Positions 16,039 to 24,665 are shown, counted from the first letter of the stretch. The stretch is DNA of 46,991 nt from Candidatus Nitrosotenuis chungbukensis (GCF_000685395.1 NZ_AVSQ01000023.1:1-46991); one strand, 5' to 3'. Numbers and translations are program-made. Notes: generated by a model not told the origin, from the sequence alone.

Positions 16039-16862
16039 GATGTTATTTCAGATAAAACGTCTGCTGGGTTTTTCACTGTCAATCCTCGCTTTGCAAAGAA
16101 ATAAGTCATATTTTTAATGTCTCTTTCGAGAAAGTTTAGGGCGTTGGGGTGATGTATGTCGACTGCCGATCCGAGATCAAACAAAACGAGGCCAGAATCG
16201 GTCTTTAGGACGTTGTACTCTGAAAAGTCGCCGTGCACAAGCCTTGCGTCCCGGTACAGCTTGGTCATGATGTCAATTGCCTGGGTGTAGTCAGACTCGG
16301 TTATCTCGGTTTCGTGCAGCGTCGGTGCGGGGACTCCGTTTTTTCCCACAAACTCCATCGCGAGCACGTTCTTTGAGACGTGGATTGTCCTTGGCACAGG
16401 TATGTTGTGCTTTGCGCACTGGCGGAGGTTTCTGTATTCCTTTTTTGCCCACAAGTACACCATGTTCCTAGTCCCGCTCTTTAGGCGCGTAAATCTCGGA
16501 TCCCCAACTATGTACATTGCGCGCTTTTTGAAGCTAACAGTCGACACCAAGTACACCTTGAGTGCCACGTCCGTGCCGTCTGGCGCCACTGCCCAGAACA
16601 GGACAGACTCCTTTCCTGCCTTTACTATCCCGTTTACGTACGAGATGATTTTTGCGTTTATCATTTCATAGAGGGTAAACATCGTAGTCTTGTCAAGCAC
16701 CTGGTTTTCGACTTTGTTGCGGTCAAACCCGTCATCGAGCACCTTGCGCTTTTTTGCAAAAATCTTTTCAAACTTTGCCAGACTGTCGTCCGTACTTTCA
16801 AACTTGTCTAGCTCGGGATCGGTGTTATCAAAATCGTCAATGTCAATATCGTCAGAAGACAT
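16035..16862 (-). CDS. rio1: Serine protein kinase/ATPase Rio1
   Basis: Rio1 is an atypical kinase/ATPase acting in small-subunit maturation. The 275-residue protein begins with an acidic Asp-rich tail of about 35 residues. It then has an N-terminal winged region, a P-loop-like GKESVLF at 83-89, the ATP-site lysine K102, the helix-C glutamate E142, the catalytic loop LVHGDFSEYN with D212 and N217, and the metal-binding D229 in LFDLGSAV. The sequence HHPNALNFLERDIKN after it matches Rio1 rather than Rio2. The DLGSA phrase replaces the more usual DVSQS, a small divergence. Confidence 0.93.
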   Translation of the reverse strand: MSSDDIDIDDFDNTDPELDKFESTDDSLAKFEKIFAKKRKVLDDGFDRNKVENQVLDKTTMFTLYEMINAKIISYVNGIVKAGKESVLFWAVAPDGTDVALKVYLVSTVSFKKRAMYIVGDPRFTRLKSGTRNMVYLWAKKEYRNLRQCAKHNIPVPRTIHVSKNVLAMEFVGKNGVPAPTLHETEITESDYTQAIDIMTKLYRDARLVHGDFSEYNVLKTDSGLVLFDLGSAVDIHHPNALNFLERDIKNMTYFFAKRGLTVKNPADVLSEITS

Positions 16863-16890
16863 GATAAGTTATGTTATGATGTGGAATCGA

Positions 16891-17202
16891 CTAGAAATCT
16901 TTTGGAAGATGATCATTGTTCTTTAACCATTCGACTTGAGACAAGGTAAATCTCCACGTGATGTCCCCCCTGTCGTCCTGCTTGAAATCCCAAGGAGCGA
17001 TAATTACAACGTCGTTGTCACGAATCCAAATTCTTCGTTTGAGTTTTCCCCTGATTCTTCCGCGTCTTGTTTTTCCGTCGGTGCATTTTACCAAAACCTG
17101 ATCACTTCCCAGAAGCTTTATGACTCTGCCCAAAAGTTCACCCTGCTGCGGCAGCTGAATATCTTTAAGCTCACTTTCGTTGAGTACTTTTCTCTTTCCC
17201 AA
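16891..17202 (-). CDS. eif1A: Translation initiation factor aIF1A
   Basis: This 103-residue OB-fold protein binds the ribosomal A site during initiation. The pattern QGELLGRVIKLLGSDQVLVKC then RIRGKLKRRIWIRDNDVVII is diagnostic of eIF1A. The length is standard for archaea. It lies 28 bp upstream of rio1 on the same strand, so the run aIF1A-Rio1-Pno1-Top6B-Top6A is probably one transcription unit. Confidence 0.96.
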   Translation of the reverse strand: MGKRKVLNESELKDIQLPQQGELLGRVIKLLGSDQVLVKCTDGKTRRGRIRGKLKRRIWIRDNDVVIIAPWDFKQDDRGDITWRFTLSQVEWLKNNDHLPKDF

Positions 17203-17244
17203 TACTAAGGGAGATGAATTTTTGTATATAATTGTGGTGTTTGT

Positions 17245-17541
17245 TTACATTTTGAAAACAATCAGAAACGGAACGCCGTCAATTTCTTTCACACCTTGTC
17301 TTGTTCCAATCTTCAGATTTATCGACAGATCAATTGTTTTCTGTCCTGCCATGTTTAGTATCGAGCACTTTCTCATCAGGTCCTCTGCCTCGCTTCTCCC
17401 AATCGTCCTCTGGCCAAAGTAGCTTTTGCTGATGTTCATTACAAAGTCGTCCTTCTTCAGAGTCCTGCCGACCAAGTCCTCGTCGCAGATGTTGAGCATC
17501 ATGTTGCTCTGGTAGTTTGTAGTGCGAATTGAAAATTGCAT
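17245..17541 (-). CDS. DUF424 family protein
   Basis: The 98-residue protein has the DUF424 layout: an ICDEDLVGRTLK phrase near 18-29, a central FGQRTIGRSEAEDLM stretch and a final strand with GVKEIDGVPFLIVF. DUF424 proteins are small, archaeal, and often encoded beside translation factors. The ATG begins directly after the aIF2-beta stop codon (TAA then ATG on the minus strand), so translation is likely coupled. Function is unknown. Confidence 0.82.
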   Translation of the reverse strand: MQFSIRTTNYQSNMMLNICDEDLVGRTLKKDDFVMNISKSYFGQRTIGRSEAEDLMRKCSILNMAGQKTIDLSINLKIGTRQGVKEIDGVPFLIVFKM

Positions 17542-17964
17542 TTATGCGTATTTGCCTTTGAGTGAGGACTTTGCGCCGCATGCCTCGCAGACCAAAAACG
17601 ATATCCTGTTTTCCTTTTCTATTCTGGTGTCCGGGCTCTTGCAGGTAGGGCATTCAAGGTAATCCTTTACGTAAATTTGAAACAAGTTTACAAAGTCATG
17701 CGGGTCGCGCCTTCCGACAAAGATTGCCTTTTCCCCGCTTCGCTCTGACGGCGTTGCAAACTCTTTTGACAGATACTGGAGAAACTTGTCAGGGTCGCGT
17801 CGCAGAATTTTCGGAAAGTCCAAAAAGTTTCTCAGGATGGTTCTTTGTCCCTCCCACACAACGTCTGGTGCCGGAAGCTCAAATCGCTCGACGCTGTCGG
17901 TTTTCTTTTCAGAAATCTTGTCCTGAATTCTCTTTAGTAGCTTTTCGTAATCGGTTTTTGCCAA
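17542..17964 (-). CDS. eif2B: Translation initiation factor aIF2 subunit beta
   Basis: aIF2-beta is part of the heterotrimer that brings initiator Met-tRNA to the small subunit. The 140-residue protein has an N-terminal helix, the central alpha/beta domain with GQRTILRNFLDFPKILRR, and a C-terminal zinc ribbon using C105, C108, C126 and C129. Length and domain order are standard. It heads the pair with DUF424. Confidence 0.95.
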   Translation of the reverse strand: MAKTDYEKLLKRIQDKISEKKTDSVERFELPAPDVVWEGQRTILRNFLDFPKILRRDPDKFLQYLSKEFATPSERSGEKAIFVGRRDPHDFVNLFQIYVKDYLECPTCKSPDTRIEKENRISFLVCEACGAKSSLKGKYA

Positions 17965-18027
17965 TGCATCAATACGGCATGATACCTATATGAGTTTAAG
18001 TTAAAAAGAAGGATGTGGTCTGGCGTT

Positions 18028-18174
18028 TTATTCCATCTTTCCGATTCGGAAAACGTTAGTTCCACATTTTGGACAAGTGCCTTTTACAGCCGGTCGTCCG
18101 TTCTTGAGCTTTGTTTCTTTTGGATTTTTGATGTCCCTTTTTGCTCTACATTTGACACAGTAAGCTTGAACCAT
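18028..18174 (-). CDS. DUF5679-type small zinc-ribbon protein
   Basis: This 48-residue gene is below usual length cutoffs. It reads MVQAYCVKCRAKRDIKNP to the end GTNVFRIGKME, with two CxxC knuckles: C6/C9 and C34/C37. This is the compact archaeal DUF5679 pattern. A minus-strand TATA-like CCTAAATA (18199-18206) is centred about 28 bp upstream of the ATG, supporting a leaderless transcript. The basic composition and the zinc ribbon suggest RNA or ribosome binding, but that is inference. Confidence 0.82.
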   Translation of the reverse strand: MVQAYCVKCRAKRDIKNPKETKLKNGRPAVKGTCPKCGTNVFRIGKME

Positions 18175-18377
18175 TGTGAGCAAACTAGGTTGTGCGTGTA
18201 TTTAGGAGGAGGCTGTAAAAATTATTTAACTATACGATTAGACGAGACTGAATTTATTTCCGCAAAACTTTCACTCATTATATAGTAGTGGAGCATTTTG
18301 GGCAAAATACGGGATCAGGATCGTAAAAATAACACCCGGAGCCAAAAACAGAGCGTTTTTGAGAAATTCCACTTGCA

Positions 18378-18384
18378 TTATAAA
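18378..18384 (+). promoter_or_regulatory. TATA box for the TTG-start gene at 18408
   Basis: TTATAAA is centred 27 bp upstream of the TTG codon. That is the normal archaeal TATA-to-start spacing for a leaderless transcript, and it supports the TTG as the true start. Confidence 0.6.
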
Positions 18385-18407
18385 CAACAATTTCCAACAA
18401 AATCAAG

Positions 18408-18902
18408 TTGAAACAAAAAAGGGGCATAATCATTACCGGGATAATACTTGCCGCAATTACGGCAGGCAGTTTTACAATTTGGATGATGCCGCAGGCAACC
18501 CAGACAAAATTCGTAGTGACAGATGCCGCCGAAAACTTGGACGGAATAATAGAGCAGCAAAAGACGATTTCGGACACCATGTCAGAGGAATACTCCAGGA
18601 TGCTAGAGGGGCAGATAACGCCGGAGAACTACATCGCAATAGCTCAGATTTCGTCATCGCAGGTGAACTCTTTCATAATCAGCATAGTCCAAAGCGACGT
18701 CCCGGAGCAGTGGAAGGAAAGCTATTCGGCATACATGGATTCTTTGAGGGAGTACAACGCGTACTTGCAGGAGACAATAGTCATAGCAAACAAGCTAAAG
18801 GAGAACTCGGCAGCTGACATCACAGAAGACAAGGCAAGGGCAGAGTCAATCCTAGGCGATGCGTCTGCAAGCATAGATGCGTCGTACAAGGCAAGGCCAT
18901 AG
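18408..18902 (+). CDS. Membrane-anchored helical hypothetical protein
   Basis: The 164-residue product has a Lys-rich N-terminus and one hydrophobic segment at about 7-27, then an almost entirely helical acidic region that could form a coiled coil. It has no cysteines and no recognised domain. The TTG start is supported by a TATA box centred 27 bp upstream. The mature part is probably outside the cell. Function unknown. Confidence 0.7.
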   Translation: MKQKRGIIITGIILAAITAGSFTIWMMPQATQTKFVVTDAAENLDGIIEQQKTISDTMSEEYSRMLEGQITPENYIAIAQISSSQVNSFIISIVQSDVPEQWKESYSAYMDSLREYNAYLQETIVIANKLKENSAADITEDKARAESILGDASASIDASYKARP

Positions 18903-18980
18903 CCCACGGCTGGATTCCTATTTTTAATAATTTCAAAGGTTGGAAATGGTTAATAGGTAATTTCGTACCACATACAAGCA

Positions 18981-20135
18981 TTGTCCCTAAAAGATAGCAA
19001 GCTGGAAAAGAATCTTGAAAACCTTGCGACAAGCAGGCTGCTAGTAATCTGCGTCGACAGGGACAACGACGTCGGAGAAAAGGCAGGAGTCGCAACCCCG
19101 GTAGTAGGACGAAACGCGTGCATAGAGGCTGCGCAAAAGCTTGCACTTGAGGATCCGGAAGACGCAGATGCAAACTCTATCTTCTATGCAATCAAGACAT
19201 ACGAGGACCTGGCAAGAAAGGGATACCAGGTGGAGGTAATCGTAGTGGCAGGGGTGGGTGACAGGGGCGTACAGGCAGACGAAAAAATTGTCCGCGAGGT
19301 AAAGTCAGTCCTAGAGAAATTTTCTGCAAACGGCGCAGTTATTGTGTCTGACGGCGAGGACGACGAGTCGGTAATTCCAATCATACAAAACGTAATTCCA
19401 ATTGTTTCGGTGCAGCGCGTAGTTATGAAAGTCAGCAGGAGCGTCGAGTACTCTTACGCAGTCTTTGGAAAATACCTAAAGATGATTGCATATGATTCAA
19501 AATATTCAAAGTTCTTTTTGGGGGTGCCAGGAATTCTTTTGCTGATCGGCGGAATCGGGACAATATTTGGATACACCCAGCAGATCTTTGCAGTCCTGAT
19601 CAGCATTTTGGGAGGAGCATTTTTGATAAGAGCGTTTGACATAGACAGGGCATGGGCCATGTGGGCAAAGCCTACGCCGGCAGGACTGATCAGGGCATTT
19701 ACAGTTGTCACAGGCGCAATAATCATTTTGGCATCCGTGCTGTCGGGATTTTCTACAATCCACACAAACATACTTGATCCAAAGATCCTAGACTCCAACA
19801 TTCCAAACATAATTGCAGACAGGCAGACACTTGGCCAGTTCATTTCAGGCGTGCTGCCGTTTTTGTGGATGGGAATCGGCTCAATATTTGGAGGGATACT
19901 CCTAAGCAACTGGCTCAAGGGAAGCCTCAGAAAAATAACAGACGTCCTAAGGCTAATCGTGCTGGCATCACTTTATCCTACGATATACCAGTTCACAAAT
20001 ATTCTGATATACGACGAGAGCTCATTTACCCTCATTCCGCCGTTCTTTGCAGGACTGGCAATAACGCTCGTGTCTGCAACGGTCCTGTTCCGCAAGTACA
20101 GGAAAAAGCGCGGCGGCGAAGTCCTGACAGAGTAA
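18981..20135 (+). CDS. DUF373 family membrane protein
   Basis: The 384-residue protein has a cytoplasmic N-terminal domain beginning with LLVICVDRDNDVGEKAGVAT, the signature of DUF373, and including an Asp-rich SDGEDDESVIPII segment near 118-130. About six to seven membrane segments follow from residue 178 to the end, ending in a Lys/Arg-rich tail. DUF373 is a widespread archaeal family of unknown function; the acidic N-terminal motifs suggest nucleotide or metal binding. The start is TTG. The next gene (cis-prenyltransferase) follows on the same strand but has its own TATA-like box. Confidence 0.88.
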   Translation: MSLKDSKLEKNLENLATSRLLVICVDRDNDVGEKAGVATPVVGRNACIEAAQKLALEDPEDADANSIFYAIKTYEDLARKGYQVEVIVVAGVGDRGVQADEKIVREVKSVLEKFSANGAVIVSDGEDDESVIPIIQNVIPIVSVQRVVMKVSRSVEYSYAVFGKYLKMIAYDSKYSKFFLGVPGILLLIGGIGTIFGYTQQIFAVLISILGGAFLIRAFDIDRAWAMWAKPTPAGLIRAFTVVTGAIIILASVLSGFSTIHTNILDPKILDSNIPNIIADRQTLGQFISGVLPFLWMGIGSIFGGILLSNWLKGSLRKITDVLRLIVLASLYPTIYQFTNILIYDESSFTLIPPFFAGLAITLVSATVLFRKYRKKRGGEVLTE

Positions 20136-20204
20136 TCCGGAAAAGCACTCGCTTTTTTTCAAACGACCTAAATATCGCCTGAATTACCTTCGTTTGATCT
20201 AGGG

Positions 20205-20996
20205 ATGAACGGAATAAAAGAAACGACACTTTACCTTTCAGGATTTTACAAGTTATACGCGCGGAAACTGGAAAGAGAAATCAAAAAAGACGTAATTCCA
20301 AACCACATCGCAGTCATTTTAGACGGGAACAGGAGGTGGGCAAAAAGGGCACTTGCCGCATCCGAGAAGGGCCACACCAGGGGAGCAGACGCAGTCGAGA
20401 ATCTCTTGGACTGGTGTGAGGAACTTGACATCAAGATAATCACGCTCTATGTCCTGTCAACTGAGAACCTGGAGAGAAAGGACGACGAGATAGAATACCT
20501 GTTCCAGCTAATACACCAAAGGCTCGAGAAACTGTACAACGATCCCCGAATCCACAAAAACAAGATGCGAGTAAAGGCAATAGGCAGAACCGAGCTCCTG
20601 CCAGAATTTATCAAAGACGTCCTAAAGAGACTAGACGAGGCGACAAAAAACTACGACGAGCATTACCTGAACATAGCTATCGCGTACGGCGGGCAGAACG
20701 AGCTAGTCGACGCAATAAGAAAGATTGGCACGCAGATCAAGGAAGGAAGCCTGCAGGTCAAAGACATTGACAAAAAGGTAATCGAGTCAAACCTGTACAC
20801 TGCGCACCTTCCCCAGTCGGCGCCTGACCTGATACTTAGGACGTCAGGCGAGCAGAGGCTTAGCGGGTTTTTGCTCTGGCAGAGCGCATACAGCGAGCTG
20901 ATATTTTTGGACATACTGTGGCCGGAGTTTAGAAAAATTGATCTGATGAGGGCAATTAGAATTTTTCAAAAGAGAAATAGGAGAGTCGGGAGATAA
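20205..20996 (+). CDS. uppS: Cis-prenyltransferase (undecaprenyl-diphosphate synthase family)
   Basis: The enzyme adds cis-isoprene units to make the long polyprenyl lipid carrier for protein glycosylation and envelope glycans. The 263-residue protein contains the catalytic Asp40 in ILDGNRRWAK, the LYVLSTEN segment, the IAYGGQNELVDA segment and the terminal RTSGEQRLSGFLLWQ signature that binds the pyrophosphate. A TATA-like TAAATATC (20169-20176) lies about 32 bp before the ATG. The Nudix gene begins 4 bp after the stop. Confidence 0.95.
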   Translation: MNGIKETTLYLSGFYKLYARKLEREIKKDVIPNHIAVILDGNRRWAKRALAASEKGHTRGADAVENLLDWCEELDIKIITLYVLSTENLERKDDEIEYLFQLIHQRLEKLYNDPRIHKNKMRVKAIGRTELLPEFIKDVLKRLDEATKNYDEHYLNIAIAYGGQNELVDAIRKIGTQIKEGSLQVKDIDKKVIESNLYTAHLPQSAPDLILRTSGEQRLSGFLLWQSAYSELIFLDILWPEFRKIDLMRAIRIFQKRNRRVGR

Positions 20997-21000
20997 AGCC

Positions 21001-21411
21001 ATGTTTGACGAAAGGTCAGCCGGAATAGTGCTTTTCAGGGAGGATTCAGGCAAAAAGCACTTTTTGCTTCTCCACTACCCTTCAGGCCACTGGGACTTCA
21101 TAAAGGGGAGAATAGAAAAAGACGAGACCCCAAAACAGGCGGCAATCAGGGAGGCCAGAGAAGAGACTGGAATCACCGACATAGAGTTCATCGACGGGTT
21201 TGAGGAAAAGATACAGTACAGCTACCAGTACGGCGGAAAGGCGGTAAGAAAGGAGGTAGTGTTCTTTTTGGCAAGCACTCGCACAAAGGACGTAGAGATT
21301 TCGCACGAGCACCTAGACCACATCTGGCTGGAGTTTGAGGACGCCATGAAAAAAACAACATACCAGAACGCAAAGAGCCTTTTGGAAAAATCAAAAGTCC
21401 TATTTAGCTAG
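21001..21411 (+). CDS. Nudix hydrolase (diadenosine tetraphosphatase-like)
   Basis: The 136-residue protein has a perfect Nudix box from G36 to I58: G-x5-E, x7, then REAREETGI. The N-terminal SAGIVLFRE and the downstream WLEFEDAMKKTTY resemble asymmetrical Ap4A hydrolases of archaea. The substrate is inferred from this resemblance only. It is co-transcribed with the cis-prenyltransferase gene (4-bp gap), and its end overlaps the convergent pyrF gene by 12 bp. Confidence 0.9.
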   Translation: MFDERSAGIVLFREDSGKKHFLLLHYPSGHWDFIKGRIEKDETPKQAAIREAREETGITDIEFIDGFEEKIQYSYQYGGKAVRKEVVFFLASTRTKDVEISHEHLDHIWLEFEDAMKKTTYQNAKSLLEKSKVLFS

Positions 21412-22137
21412 ATCAAACAAAGACCTGGCAGTCTCTTTTGGGTTTTTTGAATTAAGGATGGTTCGCCCAACTATCAGATAGTCAGATCCTGACTGGATTG
21501 TCTTTTGTATGTCACCCCCCTGGGTGCCTATCCCCGGAGAATAGATGCCCAGCTTGCCCCTGCTTTTCTTCTTGCAAAAAGACACGATATCAGGAAATGT
21601 CGCGCCAACTATTATTCCGTCTGCACCAAGCGATGTAGCCCACTCCAAAAACAGGTGATACAGAATTGTCTTTTTTGACTTTAGCTGCACTGGCAGCTCG
21701 TATGTCATCTGCGCCTCAGGTGAGCTCATGTGGCACAGCGAGATGACGCCGTTGCCGTTTTTGTGCGCATGCAAGATTAGTTTTTCCAGATTTCCAGGGC
21801 CCATTATCGGGTTTGCTATGACAGAGTCAAAGCCCATGCCCCACAGGGTCTCTGCGGTGACGCTGTTTGTGTTTCCAATGTCGTTTAGCTTGATGTCAGC
21901 TATTGTCTGCAGGTGGTGGTCGTGCGCAATCTTGTTGATTTTGGCAATTTGCCTTTGGCCAAGCGGAAGCAGAAAGTGAAAGTTGAACTTTATTGCGCAC
22001 AGGTACGGGCTGAGCGTCTTTATGTTTCGGATCGTCCTTGATTCCATATCAGAGACGCCGCTTTCGTAGTCGTTTGCAAGAATAAGGGGGCTTTTGTCAG
22101 AAGAGAGTTTTTTGATCCGAGACTTGAAGCTAGCCAT
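21400..22137 (-). CDS. pyrF: Orotidine 5'-phosphate decarboxylase
   Basis: PyrF makes UMP from OMP, the last step of de novo pyrimidine synthesis. The 245-residue TIM-barrel has the catalytic loop DIKLNDIGNT (D-x-K-x-x-D) near residues 81-90, the LGADGIIVGAT strand and the phosphate-binding SPGIGTQGG and YLIVGRTI segments near the end. The upstream hypothetical gene overlaps its start by 8 bp, so the two are likely co-translated. Confidence 0.94.
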   Translation of the reverse strand: MASFKSRIKKLSSDKSPLILANDYESGVSDMESRTIRNIKTLSPYLCAIKFNFHFLLPLGQRQIAKINKIAHDHHLQTIADIKLNDIGNTNSVTAETLWGMGFDSVIANPIMGPGNLEKLILHAHKNGNGVISLCHMSSPEAQMTYELPVQLKSKKTILYHLFLEWATSLGADGIIVGATFPDIVSFCKKKSRGKLGIYSPGIGTQGGDIQKTIQSGSDYLIVGRTILNSKNPKETARSLFDLAK

Positions 22138-22789
22138 AGTTGATTATCGGGTGTGTCTCTTGGAGCTTTATTATCTTGATATACGAATAGCCGTGTTCGT
22201 TTAGGTTATCGGTAAACACAGGCATGTTGCCGTTGTGCATTGCATACTTTAGGAAGGGCTGCTTTGGCTCAGAGTCTAGGGCAAAGTGGCAGAAATACGA
22301 AGGCCCGTCCTCGTTGAAATTCATGAACACGCCGATTAGCCACTTGGAATTGTGCGGGAACGCAAAGAGCGGAAACGGCGCCTCCTCGTAGCCGTAACTC
22401 AGCTTTGCCAGGCTCGCAAGGTCGTCTAGTTCGAGCAACTCGTACTTGTCAGGCTGGACCTCAGACGCAGGCCTAAGCGACGCAGGCAGGGACTTTATCT
22501 TTACGATAGGCGAGTAAATTTTTGTAGATTCTGATATGGAATCAACTACGCCTGCCTCCTCCTTTCCGTTTTTGAAGCCGTACGAAAGATAGTGGCCGAG
22601 CCTGTCTGCGGGGATGTAGTAGATGACTGGGCGCTCCTTTAGTAGGTCCATTTGTATTGCAAGTATTTTTGTGCCGTTGTAGTCGTGAAGAAACGATATG
22701 CGTGGCGTTCTCTCTAGCGCGCAAACGAGGCGTGAAAAGTCAAGCTGTGATGCGAGCTGAACATAGTTTGGAGATTTCGGCTGTTCCAC
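22130..22789 (-). CDS. Conserved hypothetical protein upstream of pyrF
   Basis: The 219-residue protein starts at GTG. It is soluble with mixed alpha/beta character, Tyr-rich and Pro-rich in the middle, with no signal peptide, cysteine cluster or known motif that I recognise. The 8-bp overlap with pyrF suggests co-translation, but this does not identify a role. Confidence 0.7.
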   Translation of the reverse strand: MEQPKSPNYVQLASQLDFSRLVCALERTPRISFLHDYNGTKILAIQMDLLKERPVIYYIPADRLGHYLSYGFKNGKEEAGVVDSISESTKIYSPIVKIKSLPASLRPASEVQPDKYELLELDDLASLAKLSYGYEEAPFPLFAFPHNSKWLIGVFMNFNEDGPSYFCHFALDSEPKQPFLKYAMHNGNMPVFTDNLNEHGYSYIKIIKLQETHPIINYG

Positions 22790-22839
22790 AAGTCCAATAA
22801 AATTATTGGCAAATTAAAGCTTGGCAAAAATTTTTCGAG

Positions 22840-23841
22840 CTACGTGCGCAAGTCAATGATGTCGCCAACACCTGCGCCGGTTCCAATTAGCAGCACAGGC
22901 ACGTTTAGCTCGTCCTCGATTTTTGTCACGAACGATTTTGCAGCCTCGCTCAGTTTCTCAAATGACTGCACGTGCGCGCACTCTGGAAACAAGACGTCAA
23001 GCTTTGTCAGGGCAATCTGCGTTGCGCTGTTTAGTAGTATTGCTCTTTTTGCGAGGCTGAAATTAAATTCGGCTGCGCGCCTCTGCCTACCTGTGACCGT
23101 GCCTACTTCGGACCATCCCCTTGAGGCCGTTTCCTGCGCAGAGATCTCGTTCTCAAGCACGCCCTCGCCCACGCGCGTCACGTACGACTTGAAGACAACC
23201 ATGACATCGTCTACGTTTTTTGGCCCAAGGCCAATGTCTGCGCATATTCCTGATGCAGTAACGTCCTTTGACGTTACAAAAGGATAGCCTCCGTGCCACA
23301 GAGAAAGAAATGTTCCCTGCGTTCCCTCGACTAGGACCGTCTTGTCATTTTCAAGCGCAGTGTTGATTTCGCCTGGAACGTCGATTAGATATTTTTTTAG
23401 CGAGTCAATCTCTTTTGCCATCTTTAGCGTCCTCATTGCACGGTCTGCGTTTGCAGGGCCGGTCCCCGAACCCGTGCTTCCAATTTTTTCCTTCAGCCTT
23501 CCCGCAGAGTCTGCCTCCAGGTGACTTGCTTCTATAATTCCACAGTTAAAATCAACAAACGTTCTGCTTGAGCAGTCAAACTCTGAAATCTCCTTGTGCA
23601 ATACGTCCGGGTTTACAACCACCCCGGGCCCCACCATGAGCCTTGCCTTTTTGTTTAGAAATCCGCTTGGGAGCATTCTGACCTTGTATTTTTTGTCCCC
23701 GTCCTCTATGGTGTGTCCCGCGTTTGGACCTGCCCCACCCCTTACCACGATTTCGGGGTTGTCCTTTTGCGCAAGATATGAAATGATCTTTCCCTTACCC
23801 TCATCTCCGAAAAATCCACCAACCACAACTGTCGAAGGCAT
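22840..23841 (-). CDS. purA: Adenylosuccinate synthetase (short archaeal form)
   Basis: PurA joins IMP and aspartate using GTP, the first committed step to AMP. The 333-residue length is the compact archaeal form, about 90 residues shorter than the bacterial enzyme. The P-loop GFFGDEGKGK lies at 9-18, with the IMP loop GPNAGHTI near 38-45, and the TGTFLS-type segment EGTQGTFLSLWHGGYP near 175-190. A TATA box (TTAAATAA on the minus strand, 23863-23870) is centred 25.5 bp before the ATG, giving a leaderless transcript. PurB, the next enzyme, is encoded at the far end of the window. Confidence 0.95.
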   Translation of the reverse strand: MPSTVVVGGFFGDEGKGKIISYLAQKDNPEIVVRGGAGPNAGHTIEDGDKKYKVRMLPSGFLNKKARLMVGPGVVVNPDVLHKEISEFDCSSRTFVDFNCGIIEASHLEADSAGRLKEKIGSTGSGTGPANADRAMRTLKMAKEIDSLKKYLIDVPGEINTALENDKTVLVEGTQGTFLSLWHGGYPFVTSKDVTASGICADIGLGPKNVDDVMVVFKSYVTRVGEGVLENEISAQETASRGWSEVGTVTGRQRRAAEFNFSLAKRAILLNSATQIALTKLDVLFPECAHVQSFEKLSEAAKSFVTKIEDELNVPVLLIGTGAGVGDIIDLRT

Positions 23842-23862
23842 GTTTGGCTTCAGCGTTTTGAG

Positions 23863-23870
23863 TTATTTAA
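23863..23870 (-). promoter_or_regulatory. TATA box for purA
   Basis: TTAAATAA on the minus strand is centred 25.5 bp upstream of the purA ATG at 23841. The same AT-rich octamer could also serve the divergent gene at 23905, with a leader of about 12 nt, but that is less certain. Confidence 0.55.
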
Positions 23871-23904
23871 GCTAAATCACGGAAAATCGTCTAATACAAT
23901 TTTA

Positions 23905-24390
23905 ATGTCCCAAGTGGCACCACATTGCGTGTCAGAGCCAAACTATGCAGGAAACATCATAGTAAACCTGGCAAGCCTTCCTGACTTTCTCAGAAAGCCG
24001 ATCCTCAAAAAAAGAATGGAAGAGTTCTTCACAATGAGTCTGCCCGAGCGGCAGGTGATCATAAACAACGCCCTTGAGGCAGGCCCGACCATCCCGTTCC
24101 CGAACTTTTCAAAACTCTTTGCCACGTGGCTTGACATACTTGCCACCATATCGGAGGAGAAGAGAAACATGATGTTCTCAACGTACATTTCGGAAATTAC
24201 AAAAAACCCGCAAAAACTAGTGTCATTTAATCTGGACGGAATCCTTGAGATATTCCTGTCATTAGAAAAATCAAAGCAGGACGCAATATCAGGCACCATC
24301 CGAAGTATAGTACTGTCACTGCCAGAGGAGGACAAAAAGAGGCTGTTTTTGGTAATGCCCCAGAGCGCAAAGGCGCGCCTTGGAATCTAG
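23905..24390 (+). CDS. Helical hypothetical protein
   Basis: The 161-residue product is predicted almost all alpha-helical, with repeated phrases of the type LPDFLRKPILKKRMEEFF and LSLPEEDKKRLFLVMP, suggesting a small helical-repeat (armadillo-like) fold. It has no signal peptide, membrane segment or metal motif. The family is not recognised. Its stop overlaps the convergent YggX-like gene by 4 bp. Confidence 0.65.
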   Translation: MSQVAPHCVSEPNYAGNIIVNLASLPDFLRKPILKKRMEEFFTMSLPERQVIINNALEAGPTIPFPNFSKLFATWLDILATISEEKRNMMFSTYISEITKNPQKLVSFNLDGILEIFLSLEKSKQDAISGTIRSIVLSLPEEDKKRLFLVMPQSAKARLGI

Positions 24391-24665
24391 GCCTGCGGCT
24401 TGTCTGGCTTGCGGTTGTCCTCGTTTGCAAAGTCGATGACGTCGCCCTGCGGGGACAGCACGCCTGCAAATATCTTCTCGTTCTTTTTTAGCAGTTTTCT
24501 GTGATCTGGAAGAGACATGTCCAACCTCAACTCGTTCATCACCATTATTCGGTATTCCTTCCACTCCTTCCAGCACTTGGCGCAGCACGGATAGGTTGCC
24601 GCCGTCGGCTCAAGTTCCTCAGAATCTGGAATTTCGGATTTGCATTTAGTGCATGTTCTTACCAT
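24387..24665 (-). CDS. Zinc-ribbon protein with YggX-like (Fe(2+)-trafficking) domain
   Basis: The 92-residue protein has four cysteines in CTKC (C5/C8) and CCAKC (C28, C31), a zinc-ribbon pattern. After that, KCWKEWKEYRIMVMNELRLD and the following PDHRKLL closely resemble the core of bacterial YggX, which I recall as [20 protein letters not shown] followed by HRKLL. YggX is linked to iron traffic and protection of iron-sulfur clusters under oxidative stress. The bacterial N-terminal Cys is replaced here by a full ribbon. The assignment rests on memory of the E. coli sequence. Confidence 0.65.
   Translation of the reverse strand: MVRTCTKCKSEIPDSEELEPTAATYPCCAKCWKEWKEYRIMVMNELRLDMSLPDHRKLLKKNEKIFAGVLSPQGDVIDFANEDNRKPDKPQA

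Noticed and set aside
18271-18378. A 35-codon minus-strand frame encoding one hydrophobic segment (ALFLAPGVIFTILIPYFA)
   Set aside because: Its ATG lies within the TATA box of the divergent gene, and no TATA box is found at the right distance upstream on its own strand. It may be chance.
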